Assembly (NCBI GenBank): GCA_013115125.1 | Contig: JABANN010000349.1 | Span: forward strand, 1-36,474 | Origin: Perkinsus olseni | Lineage: Eukaryota > Perkinsozoa > Perkinsida | Direction: 5' to 3' | Length of the DNA stretch: 36,474 nt | Shown: positions 10,368 to 20,704 of the stretch, one piece after another | How the letters are laid out: each line of letters opens with the position of its first letter | Position numbering within the stretch: position 1 is the stretch's first letter | Made by a program: the position numbers and the translations under genes | Notes under the pieces: model-generated | What the model was told of the DNA's origin: nothing | Seen by the model: the letters and a program-made list of their open reading frames with translations, nothing else | The model's database searches: none

Positions 10368-11342
10368 CTATGATCTGGTGGGCCCACGCTTCTCCCGTTC
10401 CCCAATGGAGAGAATCTCCGCGGCAACGTGTAGGTGATGACTCATGCTAACGAGGACTCAGAAGGAGCTGGAGAGTGAGTCCCATCTCGACAGCATTCTA
10501 GTCTGGCTTCCTCGCCTTGTGTACTCCAGGGCGCCCTTCACGAAGGAACGACGTCAACGGACCGGAAGCACAGGCTCTGAGGCGACCCCGATGACGGAGT
10601 AAAAAATTTGCCTTCGCGCCACGTTCTTTACGCGTCCTCTCATCAGTTCGTCGTTGGTGGACTCGATCGAGCAGCAGAGGCCTGCGGAGAAGTCACGGAA
10701 AGGTGTCACGTCCCGGCATTCCAGCTCGCATTATGAAAGTGCTTCATTCAGGTGCGAGGCGGAGATCCAAGCTAGGCCCTCGCATGACTCCCGAGAGACC
10801 GGTCAGTGGGCCCGCGATAGTTTGTCGTTCTCTCGACTCCGGGGTACCCCGACGAGTAGAGCATCGTGACGATCTCTCATAGTGAACAGTTCGGACGGTT
10901 CCTCATGCTCCGTCCAAGAACCTCTCACCCGCTAACATTGCGCAACCTCTTCTTGTGCATGCGTGCAATTGCCCTTGCCCCAATGCGACGCCACTGTATC
11001 GGCCCCTCCAGCGGGCATGGCCAGGTCTGGTAATCAATCGGTTCCACCTTTCAGAGAGTTTTACTGAGTGGCCTGCCCGGGCTCGCTCCACTCTCTGACG
11101 CCGAAGGGGGCCGAGGCTCTCCAGTTGGGGACACTGGCGAGGAACCCATTGGGGAAATGCCCTTCTCGGCTCGGGCTGCCTCAATCCATCGTTCGACTGC
11201 AGCTTGGGCATCCTCGTGGCTCTGCCGTACTTGCATACCACGGGACGACCTTTAGTGAAAGTAGGCACATTCCTCATCGCTGGTGGATCTATTCTTTCTC
11301 CTTTTGTTGAGCAGTCTTAGTCTCTGGGCTACACGAAGAAGG
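10368..11342. other. Gap with possible minus-strand exons
   Basis: No gene is secure here. A minus-strand stretch from about 11236 to 11051 reads as HEDAQAAVERWIEAARAEKG followed by a Ser/Pro-rich tail. It could be an exon of a gene starting near 11570. The plus strand at 10654-10869 is open but has no features. Confidence 0.3.
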
Positions 11343-11570
11343 TCAATGTAGCAGTACCAGTGTGATCCGCATGGAGCTGCCTGGCGAGTTGCCTGTGCCA
11401 TGTCCTGTTTTCTCCGCGTACTCTATGGCTACATTACCTGTTGGGTTGATCAGTGCAAGCTCGATCGGGCGAACGAAGGCCCGCTGAGCAGTTCGCGATG
11501 TGAGAATCTGTCTCGGCAGATTGTGTTCCTCCATGAATCGTCGGTTGCTGTCTTTCTTGCCCCCAGTCAC
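11343..11570 (-). CDS. Possible first exon of a minus-strand gene
   Basis: The ORF opens with ATG at 11570, with a second ATG at 11534. It reads through NLPRQILTSRTAQRAFVRP and IELALINPTG before GT-AG candidates. The second ATG overlaps the start of the plus-strand repeat gene at the palindrome CATG (11532-11535). Downstream minus-strand exons near 11236-11051 may belong to it, but I could not join them in phase. No family is recognised, and it may be an antisense shadow. Confidence 0.25.
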   Translation of the reverse strand: MTGGKKDSNRRFMEEHNLPRQILTSRTAQRAFVRPIELALINPTGNVAIEYAEKTGHGTGNSPGSSMRITLVLLH

Positions 11571-13149
11571 AGGCCTCGCTCATACTGGGTATCACCGCGG
11601 AATCTCCCATGCAGTTGAGCGACTAGCAGTGCTGGGGAAGGGTATATCGGAGGCTCGCGATGGCAGCACTTTGCTCAGCAACACACGGGATCTTATAAAA
11701 CTGCTGAAGCGAGACAGTGAACGGCTTCAGAAAGACGGTATTCTGTCGCCTCAGGGAGCCCTGTCTCTCGCTAACAAGGCGGCGTCTGAGAGGGTGGATC
11801 ACCTAGAGCCGGGGCAATGTTGCGAGCTTCTCTTTTACCTGGCAGAGGGTCGGCATTGGCTACCTTGTGATGAGGGAATCGTCGAGCGACTCATTAAGAA
11901 GGGTCTATCAGGGGAGCGCATACCCCCAAAGGACTTGGCGATCGCGCTGCACGTTACTACAGTGCTCGGGCTGGAGAACGACAAGCGGACGAAGAGGGTG
12001 ATCGCATCCGCCATCACTGCATTGGACTTGAATTCGTCTACATTCCACAACATCGCCCGACTGGCTGTGGTCCTGGGTGCCTGTTCAACGCGGAACTTCA
12101 TATCAGAGAGGCTGGTCCAGACCTTGTCCGAGGCTCTGTTGACATGCTACCCCAAGCAGGACCTCACCACGGATACACTCAACCTGGCTAGCAGTGCCTT
12201 GGTCAGCCTGTGTCGGGCTCTGCCCCGGGAGGCGTCAGTGCGCGGCAGAGGCGATCTCCTCGACAAACTACTCGGGCATAAGGGCGAGTGGAGCTCGATT
12301 GCAGTATGTGATGTTCTATACAGCGCGTACGTACTGGGTAGGCCTATGAAGGACATGGTTGTTGTGGAGGAGATGCTAGACAGCTTCGACCCGGCACAGG
12401 TGGGAATGGATTGGGGAGGACTCACCTGGCCCAGCCCTTCGGCCTCGGGAGTCAACACTCGTCTTAGAATATCCCCTCGGCTTTTGTCTTTGTCACCGGA
12501 TGCTTCACATCTGTTTCCAGACCGAACATTATCTCGTTGACGTAGGTACACTCTCCTGACCGCCTGTGCAGACTGCTAGCCTCTGTGCCCGCTACAGAGT
12601 TGCCTTTCGTCGCGCAGTGTTCCCTACCATATATAGAGGTTGGACAGCTCTCGAGGAGCAATGCACTGAAGGTCGCCCACGGTCTACTGGCGCATGCGAG
12701 CGCCTTCAGCGAGACTCTCAACGGGGTGTGTGACAGGCTTGTTAGCCTGGCTAACACCATGAATCATCGCCATGCCTGGGAGTGCATGGCCATATGCAGG
12801 GGAGTCCAACATGATGCCCTGTTGGAAGCCTCCTGTAGAGTATTGCTAGCTGGAAAGAAGGTATTCACGGCGGCCAACAAGGAGCTGTGTGATGAGGTGA
12901 AGCTTCGTCTCATCTCGAGGCGGACCAAGCAATATGTGTACGATGGGATGCCATAGGTTCGTAGTGAAGTCAGAAGGAGGCTCGGTAGAGTCCCTGCAGT
13001 TCTCCAACAACTCCACGAGAAAGTCCACGAAGAGGATAGAGCGGATACGGAAGATGACCCAAAACAGGCGCAGAGAGGTAGGCAATTGATGCAGGTCGAA
13101 TCTTGTTCGCCGCTTCTAAAACGACTGGAGGATTATAGGAGTAGCATGA
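11533..13149 (+). CDS. Organelle-type helical-repeat protein (OPR/FASTK/RAP-like) with mitochondrial presequence
   Basis: The ATG at 11533 starts a basic, hydroxylated, acid-free leader (MNRRLLSFLPPVTGLAHTGY), typical of mitochondrial targeting. The long first exon runs to about 12399. It encodes paired helices repeating every 35-40 residues: CCELLFYLAEG, DLAIALHVTTVLG, HNIARLAVVLGA, LASSALVSLCRA and VCDVLYSAYVLGR. Later exons include one ending at 12896, then 12957-13077 and 13139-13149, joined by introns of 60 and 61 bases in phase. They add PYIEVGQLSRSNALKVAHG and an acidic C-terminal helix. Repeats of this kind in alveolates are usually linked to organelle RNA processing or ribosome assembly; applying that here is inference. 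I see no RAP domain itself. The junction between 12400 and 12600 is unresolved and may include a tiny exon. Confidence 0.6.
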
Positions 13150-13251
13150 ACCTCTGTGAGGTTTCACTAGTGCGCTCGTTCTGGCGACATTGCGGTGAGA
13201 CTTACGTTTCGCTTGTCCTTCTGACAGTTTGATATGGCCTGCCAGAAAGAT

Positions 13252-13323
13252 TCCGATGCGGGGACTCGAACCCCGGTCGCATGGGTGAGAGCCATGAATC
13301 CTAACCAGCTAGACTACATCGGA
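13252..13323 (-). tRNA. tRNA-Glu (anticodon CTC)
   Basis: Read on the minus strand, a full 72-base cloverleaf is present. The acceptor stem is TCCGATG/CATCGGA (7 pairs), and the D arm contains AGCTGGTTAGGA. The anticodon stem is CATGG/CCATG with loop CTCTCAC, giving anticodon CTC. The T arm is CGGGG-TTCGAGT-CCCCG. Box A and box B are intact and there is no intron. It lies about 100 bases after the repeat-protein gene and just before the first visible exon of the next plus-strand gene. Confidence 0.97.
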
Positions 13324-13329
13324 GCTGTT

Positions 13330-14295
13330 AAGTTATGCTTTTGGCATTTTCGATCAGCCTTCTGCCTGAAAGGCTTTCTACGAGGAAAGAATCTAACGAC
13401 GCTGGCGTACTTGGGACTCTCAGGCCGTCAGCGGAGCAGCCTCGGCGTTGATGACGATGTGAAGGAGGACGATTCTCTATTTCTCGATCGCGAGCTGCAG
13501 TGCCTGCGTGCATCGGCGAGGAAGAGCGGAGTTCTCGGAGGAGACGCCGCATCGGAGGGGATTGGCAGCATCTACGAAAGGTACGTGCGAGGACCAGTTT
13601 GTTGTCTCTTCGAGGCTTGATCTTGAGTCCTGAGAACCACACCAAACGACATTGAAGTTCCGCATTTCTGCATGTTGTTAAGGGACTGCTTCAGTGCATC
13701 AGTGTTTCAGTTTTTGTCGATCGGAGCTCGTAACGATGCTCGAAAAAATGGAAGCTGGTCACGACCCTGTGGAGGAAGCAAATGCGATTCTGAAGCAGCA
13801 GCGGGATAATAGGAGAGAAAAGCAGAGGAACGCCGGTGGGCCGCCTCCGGTTGAAGTAGCTCGTGATGGTAGCTGGGACTTAGATGACGGACCACAAGTA
13901 ACGGGAAGATCTAGGAAGAAACGGAAGCCGCGGAATGAACGAGAGAAACGGAGGCTCGCGCTGTTCAAGATGGGGAGCTATCAGCCTTTCATCTTCGCGA
14001 AACAACAGGTATCAACATTTGCGCAATTCTCACGAGGCCCGCGCGCTAGCCCAAGTGTCTGACTTAGCTTCTTAGAGGCCAATACTGTGTGGGTTCGTTG
14101 GTTCGTAAATTTTGAGACGGTGAGAGTCCGCGAAACATTTGACTCCTGCAGCTGGAAGTCCTCCGAGCCCGGGAGGTTAGCATTGCCAAGGAGTGCTGGG
14201 CGCTGAGGAACCCTCACGTGCGGAGGAAGCGGAGAGCTGCGGAGGTGCGAAAAAATGAAGAAGACCATCTGCGTAGGATGTTCACTGTTTCATGA
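13330..14295 (+). CDS. Basic, probably nuclear protein of unknown family (5' end unresolved)
   Basis: Three exons join in phase: one ending at 13580, then 13711-14008, then 14152-14295 with stop TGA. The introns are 13581-13710 and 14009-14151. The first visible exon is acidic (VDDDVKEDDSLFLDRELQCL). The second holds LVTMLEKMEAGHDPVEEAN, a charged helix, and a bipartite-like basic run RSRKKRKPRNEREKRR that suggests nuclear import. The last exon is a basic helix, LEVLRAREVSIAKECWALR then PHVRRKRRAAEVRKNEEDH. The first exon's frame stays open back across the tRNA on the other strand. I found no good ATG after the tRNA, so the start is unknown and a further 5' exon is likely. No named domain is recognised. 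Confidence 0.5.
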
Positions 14296-14559
14296 GTATG
14301 TTTCTGCGTCCTGAAAGACGCTTTGAGTTTATACTGAACTAGTTTGCCATACAAACACAAGATTCGCTCTGCTCCTTCCCCGCACCTTAGCGACTTTACA
14401 GTCGTTGAGAGAGAGCATTATTGAAGCAAAGACTGGAACGCAATGAGCATCCATTCTGTCTAACCAAGTCAACCGCCGTCCGCCGCACGTTCATGCCAAT
14501 CTGTCAAGATGCTCCGAGCTCGTACTGCGCTCGGATTAGCCACGGCTGAGACGTATCTT

Positions 14560-16643
14560 TCAAGCTTGCCTGAGAAGGAAGCCTAGTCGAGCTCCGCTAG
14601 TAGGGGAAGCAGAGAACAACAATTTGCTTACCAAGACACTCTCGCTCGGACTGATCGAGCATCATCATGACCATGGAATTGACCTTGAGCAGAGTGACGT
14701 CGGAAAGAACGATGCGGTAAGTGCATCGCTACCATTCGAGTGTTGCTCATAGCCACGATATAGTCACACAGAAGAGTCCCGTCTATCGCTCCCCTCTCAG
14801 CAGCCCTGCAGAGGCCGTGCAGCATTGCTCCTGTACAGTCTGGGTCTGAGGTGTAAATGTAGAGTTGGGTGATCGTAGGAGCGGTGCGCAGCTCGTCACT
14901 TTTTGAGCTCACCAAGGGCGGAAAGGCCGGCAGGGCCCGATCCAGCAGCAGCCTCCAATCTCGAGGGTGTCAGCTTGTCGGAGACGAAGTCGACAAGACT
15001 GTCCACCTGGGTGACGTATATCCCTCTCCTCTACGCCGCTCAATCCCACTCTGGTCTTGAGCCTTCGCAGTTCGTTCTCCAGAGTGGATGCGCTCAAGAC
15101 GCCCTTGCTGGGTTTGCCGGCCGGCCGTGCCTTCCTCTCCTTCACGCCAGCCTGAACATCAGTACAGTGATGTTGGTCAGACGAACTCCCAGGAAGCACT
15201 GCCTTCTCCGCGAGCTCATCGAGGATCACACTCGGCGTGGTGACAGGCATCGTCACAAGCTTGCTAGTCTGTATGGACGATGGCCGAGTGATGCTCTCAT
15301 CCGCGGGTGGGCGGCCCGTCGGTTTATTCCATAACCGCGAGACGCTGATCGGCCCAGTCATGCCCCACTTTCTGAGACGCGAGTCACTCATGAGCGAACA
15401 GGCGGCTCACTTCTCGAGAGCTCTCCGCTTCGCCATGACTGCCTCTCTGAGCGCAACGGCCTCTGCATGAGATTCATTGCGTGATGAGAATATGGCGAGG
15501 ACACGGCTGATATCTTCCAAGCTTCGCTCGAGGCTGATCGTGACCAGTGCAATGGTGAACTAACTGTTCCACTATCGTTGGCTTACTCATCCAGCTCGTT
15601 AAGAGCCAGGGCCCTCCGATACAGCGCCTTCGTGTTGTCGCCTATGCAAAAAAGACGTCGGAATCCTCGATAAAAATTCCACGATGGAGATTGAGAAGAT
15701 TCTAGCAGTAACAGTCTTCTACGGCAGCGCGCTTTCAACTATTGAACGATTGAAGCCTGGCTAGACTCACGATCGTAATGGAGGGCTGAATCGCAGTCCT
15801 TCACGACCGTCCTGTACAGGGACTCCGCACCACTGTTCTCTGCACCCATGAGTTTGATGTAACTCAGGACGGCGAGGGCTCTATTGCTATGCAGGACCTG
15901 GGGCCGAGACGGGGCAGTCGGAAGGGAGAGGGATGGGTGCTTCCTCTAGTATCACCGAGCGCAGTGCAACATTAGCCGACTCGGCTTGGATGTAGCTGTT
16001 GATACAGCGGGTTAGCATCTCTGCTGACTCCAGCAGCTTGCCTTCCTTGAACCTATTCCTCGAGTGAGCGATACCAAACTGAATATCAGCCTGGGTCCCG
16101 TCAGATTTCTCCGAACACGTGGTCAAGGTGTGTCGAGCGAGGCGCGAGGGCAGGTGACCATCTCAGCATTTGCAAAGTGAGTGCAGGGATGCGGTGCAGT
16201 GATTGATGTCATACAGTATTATCGCCTTGGTTTTCCCAAGCTCGATAGAGAGGCCAATCTCCAGCAGGATAGTCGCGTCTCTGAGGATTGATAGCAAAGG
16301 GTCCTGCTCAGCACGCACTGCATCCTCTGCTTTGGTCGGGTCCCCGAGCTCCTGAGATGAGGAATGTCGCATACAGCCGCTGGGGCTTCTGTACCTCATC
16401 CTGACTCGGGTCGTTGTTCAACTCTTCGGCAGCGAAGAGACCCTCGGCAGTCTCTACCAACGCTGACCCTCCGCTCACTTTGACTTCTCGGACCTCACAT
16501 TCAGGATTCGTATCTGAGAAATGCCTCATGGCAGGACTCGGGCATAGGCCTTCCCGGAGCGCAGCCGGGCCACCTGTTGTTGACCGCAGGCGACTCTCCT
16601 GCTCCTCGTCAGCCCCTCGTCCAGGTGGTATGGGAACCGCCAT
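14560..16643 (-). CDS. TPR co-chaperone with RPAP3-type C-terminal domain (RPAP3/SPAG1-like)
   Basis: A multi-exon gene on the minus strand. The likely start is ATG at 16643, although an ORF from 16780 could add an earlier exon. Exon 1 (16643-16395) joins the next at 16351 through a 43-base intron in phase. Central exons carry tetratricopeptide repeats: FGIAHSRNRFKEGKLLESAE, then VLHSNRALAVLSYIKL, TVVKDCDSALHYD, and DNTKALYRRALALNELDE. Next is a long linker with SRLWNKPTGRPPADES. The C-terminus (TLENELRRLKTR, DKLTPSRL, MLHGLCRAAERGAIDG, LLCDYIVAMSNTRM, MMMLDQSERECL) follows the RPAP3_C pattern of a short LK helix then a helical bundle. In known RPAP3/SPAG1 proteins, the TPRs bind HSP90/HSP70 tails and the C-domain binds RUVBL1/2 in R2TP. 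The stop is at 14560-14562. One junction near 16170 is not solved. Confidence 0.7.
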
Positions 16644-16780
16644 GCTGTGGACATCACCGCTCCCTTGCCCACTGAGGTACTCGTGATGCTTGCCTGCAAT
16701 CCTACATTCACGCTGCTCGCAGTGTCGAGGAGCTTATTACTCTTCTGAGGTGAATCAATTTTGTCATTCGAGAATGGCAA

Positions 16781-17498
16781 TAGGGTTGGTATCTCTGGGC
16801 TCTTTAAGAGAGTCTAAACACCACAACGCACTCATTATAGACAGAGCGCACATGGGACTTCTGCCTCCTGTTCTTCGTGGTACTCCTCAAAATCCTTTAT
16901 AAACCTCTGTTGGCCTCCTCCGCATCGCTTACAGCCAGGCTTCGAAGGTCTCATCTTGAGCTTTTGTGTGCAACCATAGCAGAACGTCCCATGACCACAG
17001 GGTTGGGCGATATACCTGTACCAGTCACGCTGACCAAATGGGAAGGTGGCGGTATTCCTAGCGGTTCACCCCGGGGGAACTTTCTCTCGGTTACAATTGA
17101 TTTCACTTAATCAGTCTTGCTCGACTATTGAGCTTATTCATGAGGGAACGGGCAGCGGTCCTGGCCTCACCTAACATCACTGTCCAATGCCGTCTCGCAA
17201 ACCTGACAATTGGTTGACTTGGTGTCGTCCAGCCGAGCTGGGGGTCGAAACTTCGTCATAGTTCGCGGTGAAAGGGAGATTGCCGTTGACGATGATCTGT
17301 TCGTCTCGACTCAACGCAAGATCGATCACGCTGAGCACGACCAAATCTAGCAGAGCAGCCAAAGCATGTTGAAATTCATGATGCTGATGTGGGCGAAAGC
17401 GGACAGCTGAGTAAAGGATGCACTTCAATGGTAACAGGGCAGATAAGATGTAGAATACAACTTGTGAACAATATGCGGCCAATAAGACAGAAGATGAG
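16781..17498. other. Spacer between two minus-strand genes
   Basis: A minus-strand ORF (17551-17177) overlaps the end of the membrane-protein gene and continues past it, with one hydrophobic stretch. It has no independent support. Nothing else is recognised; it may hold the 3' UTR of the membrane gene and the promoter of the TPR gene. Confidence 0.4.
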
Positions 17499-18896
17499 CT
17501 AGAGGTCGCAGGCTGTAGGGTCCTCCGGCGTCGTCCAGCAGAGACCTCCAACCCACTGTGCGCCGTCCTTCAACCAGTTGAACCGGAAAGTAAGGTCGTT
17601 ACCACCAGGCGCATACTGTATTTGGAGGAAGAACCCTAGAATGGTGATTTGGAAGGCCAAGAAGGCTACACCGTAGATGACGCACAAGCGCCCGAGCGCT
17701 TTCACCGACCGCAGCCCCGTGACTTTCTTGATAACCCTCGTCAAGAACATGAAAACGCACACTTCGCCGACGACATCCAAGCAGTTGAAGAAGATACCCT
17801 GCCAAAAGGCCTTGTCTTCGACCAAAGCAAAGTTGTCATTGGGCCTCTTATTGAAGTAATAGATAGCGAACGAGCAAATGGTGTACTGCAAGGGAGCGAT
17901 CATCTCAGCGAACTCCATGAGCAAGGATACTGTGACCAGTTGCCGGGCCGTCTCAGAGCACTCAGTCTTGTACTGTAGACGACGCAGCTCGAGCACATGG
18001 TAGAGGTTCTCAGAGAGGTCATAGACGATGAAGACTGCAAAGACGTACCACGCCGACACTCTGTTCATGAGGATGGCTATGAAGGTCTCGTGGCAGAAGC
18101 AAGAGGAGAAGATGAAGAGAGGATAGCCGTCTTGAGCCCGCTTTGAGAGGAGACGAGTTCCAACCTTCTCGTAAATGCCGCGGACCACACAGAAGGCGAG
18201 GGCCATGAACGCTTGAGGGATGCCTTCAAGCTGGTTAAAGAGAGCACCGCCGAGCGGGTAGATGACGCCATAGACAACCGTGACGCCTACGAGTATCCCA
18301 ACCGATACGAAGAAGTCCGCACGGTGAGACCTTTCTTGCAGGACGGCAGGGTTCATGAAGAAGTACAAGTATACGAAGACGAGGGGGATTATGGCCGCGG
18401 CCTGGATGACAGCCAGCATGGGCACTGGGAAGACGTCGAAGATGAGGTAGGGGATAATGCCGCCGAGAGTGACAATGCCGGCGCTCAAGTAGGGCACCAT
18501 TAGGAACTGCCCCCATGGCGTTCGGAACAACGGTACGGTGAGAAGAGCTCCGGGGACGAAGGGGTACATGGTACTGCCGGCGAAGTCCATGACGAAGAGC
18601 GTGACGAAATGCCACACCATTGCAGTGGTAGAGGTCTCGTCAGCGTCGGGTAACCCAGGGATCCAGAAGGGTATGACGGCGAAGAGGGGAGCAAGGAGGA
18701 CGGCCAAGAGCCACTTCTCGGGGGACTTGGTACCGTCGTAAAAGCGAGAGTGGCTCTCGCGCATGACTGCTTCGATACGGTCAGCAATGGACGAAGAGCG
18801 CGGGCGCTGAATAGACCTGGCGTCATCGGCGAAGGTCGGGTTGGGGATCGGTTGGGACTCCTGCAAGGAGTAACGGGTGACTGAAGATGATGCCAT
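17499..18896 (-). CDS. Polytopic membrane protein, about 10 transmembrane segments, intronless
   Basis: A single 465-codon ORF with ATG at 18896 and stop at 17499-17501. The first 60 residues are hydrophilic and Ser/Arg-rich. About ten hydrophobic segments follow, near residues 62-82, 92-122, 130-156, 160-181, 195-220, 226-240, 258-293, 319-347, 364-388 and 402-427. A short soluble tail with two Trp residues follows. Loops contain charged pieces such as RHRADFF-like and ELRRLQYK stretches. It is probably a transporter or channel-like protein, but I do not recognise the family and name no substrate. Unlike nearly every other host gene here, it has no intron, which fits either a recently retroposed gene or a naturally intron-free one. 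The two-strand coding bias is very clear. Confidence 0.75.
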   Translation of the reverse strand: MASSSVTRYSLQESQPIPNPTFADDARSIQRPRSSSIADRIEAVMRESHSRFYDGTKSPEKWLLAVLLAPLFAVIPFWIPGLPDADETSTTAMVWHFVTLFVMDFAGSTMYPFVPGALLTVPLFRTPWGQFLMVPYLSAGIVTLGGIIPYLIFDVFPVPMLAVIQAAAIIPLVFVYLYFFMNPAVLQERSHRADFFVSVGILVGVTVVYGVIYPLGGALFNQLEGIPQAFMALAFCVVRGIYEKVGTRLLSKRAQDGYPLFIFSSCFCHETFIAILMNRVSAWYVFAVFIVYDLSENLYHVLELRRLQYKTECSETARQLVTVSLLMEFAEMIAPLQYTICSFAIYYFNKRPNDNFALVEDKAFWQGIFFNCLDVVGEVCVFMFLTRVIKKVTGLRSVKALGRLCVIYGVAFLAFQITILGFFLQIQYAPGGNDLTFRFNWLKDGAQWVGGLCWTTPEDPTACDL

Positions 18897-20704
18897 TGCG
18901 GTCGCTCACTTGGTCGGGCGTTGCAAGCGTTGATGCGGCTGAAGAACGGCTAGGATCGGAGGCCTTCCGGGGCACGGCCAATAAGCCTGATCGGATAAGT
19001 CAAAGTGTTCTGCTGCTGGTCATCACAGTGATGAGAAGATACTGACTTCCGGATCCACCCGAAAGTTTGCTCGACGAGCGTTGTATACAGATCTCGATGG
19101 GCTCGGGTACACCTGAGAAGCCAGGACCCTACCTGAGAGCGAAGGCGCCGTGTTGGTCACCTGACGGAAGAGGCACCAAATCTAGCGACTCAGCGGAGGA
19201 GAGAGACCCAGTGATCTCCGATAAGCGTCGGGAGGTGATAGGGGGGCCTGGCATGGCGATAGTGCTAGAAAGAGCGGCTCGTCTTCACTCACCCGAGGGG
19301 CTGGCTACGGGGCTGAAGGATGCAGGGGTGGCGATGTCGCCTTCATCTGAGGTAGGAATTGCCGCGAGGGGAAGAGCCGTGACCCCCTACTTATGCTATG
19401 GTGCACTGCTTGGTCCTCGGGCCCGTCGTCGGGCGCGGTGAAGGGTTGGATTTCGGACGCCATGCAAGGCTGGCAAGAATGAAGCCTTGACGGATTGACA
19501 GTGGGGGGGCGAGCTAGAGAGTACCCCAACATGAGGTGCTCCGAAGAATCCGAGCGCAGCGTGGGGACCGTGCCCGAGTATCTTGCGCTCTTGACTAATC
19601 TTGTATTTCCTCAGCGCTCTCCTGCGCAACTTCGGCAGCGACCGCACCAAAATGGTCACTCCCCAGTACTGCCCCATCAGCACTTTGAAGCCAATTATTC
19701 ACGGGGTTTTACCGCTCGTTGGGCCATCGGACTTCCGATGGCCAAGTGTATGTCAGGCACCATTTTTGCTGTCATTTTTGCGTATTTTACCTCGGCGGTT
19801 TTGACTCGAGCTCCCTTATGAGCTCCCATCTCTGTCGGCGGGACGCGGCCGGTCGTGATGAGAACTGTCAGAAGCAGTTTAGCGGTGTGGAACGAGTTTG
19901 GCTTAGAAAAACTGAGAAGCTTTGACGATCTCTGCCTTTGCAGTGCCCTCATCTTCCAGCTGCTCGACAGGGGCTGGGCCCTCAACCTCTATCTCGCGGT
20001 TCTGGCTGGAGAAGTACTGCTACTGAGAATTGACGGTCTGTCTGCGACCGTGAGGGAATCGCCAGGTGTAGTTGTGCTCAAATGAAACTGGGTTGGATGT
20101 GGGCCTGTTGTGGGTTGGGAGATTGCCAAGAGTGATTGAGACCAGGCGCAAGGGAGGCAGTTTCCTTCTCGGGAGGCTGGCTGACGCGGCTGGTCTATCG
20201 AGGGCAACGATCGCTGGGGCGTGAGAAGTACTGCGTCACGGGAGTTTAATAACGGCGTGCTAAACAACTTGCTGGCTGGGCGGCGATCGCTCGGCACGTC
20301 CCGGTGACGAATCTTTGCTCCAAGCAAGACTTCGGAGTTGATGAACGACCGATGGAAGACCATCAACGTTGGGGAGACCCGCGGACAGTTGAAGGACGTG
20401 AAGTATTGAAGGGGGCCCTTCGACGACACTACGAGAATGTCATGGAGGCGCCCGAGGCAGAAATCTCTGGCCGTCGTGTGATAATCAGTGAGCGGAATGC
20501 CGGCCCACATTACCCTGCCGGTTCACTGGTCTCGGCTGAGCTGCTTGAACCACTTGGTCCCTCGAAGAGGGTTTTCTCCTCTTTCTTGTTGCCCCGCTCA
20601 CTGACTTTTTGTTTGGGTTTCTGTCGGCACTCAGTTGTATTGGGTCACGGATATCCGGCTGAGCTGTGTCATTGTTACGTCCTCCTCAGCCAATACTTGT
20701 CTAT
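18897..20704. other. 1.8-kb stretch without a secure gene
   Basis: It lies between the starts of two divergent genes and should contain both promoters. Plus-strand ORFs from ATG 19097 to 19441 (115 codons, starting MGSGTPEKPGPYLRAKAP) and from ATG 20352 (starting MEDHQRWGDPRTVEGREV) read somewhat like protein but have no motif. A minus ORF, 20510-19989, overlaps them. I cannot choose among them. Confidence 0.35.

Noticed and set aside
17177-17551. 124-codon minus-strand ORF with a hydrophobic stretch
   Set aside because: It overlaps the 3' end of the membrane-protein gene in another frame and has no independent evidence.
19989-20510. 173-codon minus-strand ORF starting at an ATG
   Set aside because: Rich in Ser, Pro and Arg with no domain or splice support, and overlapped by an equally plausible plus-strand frame.
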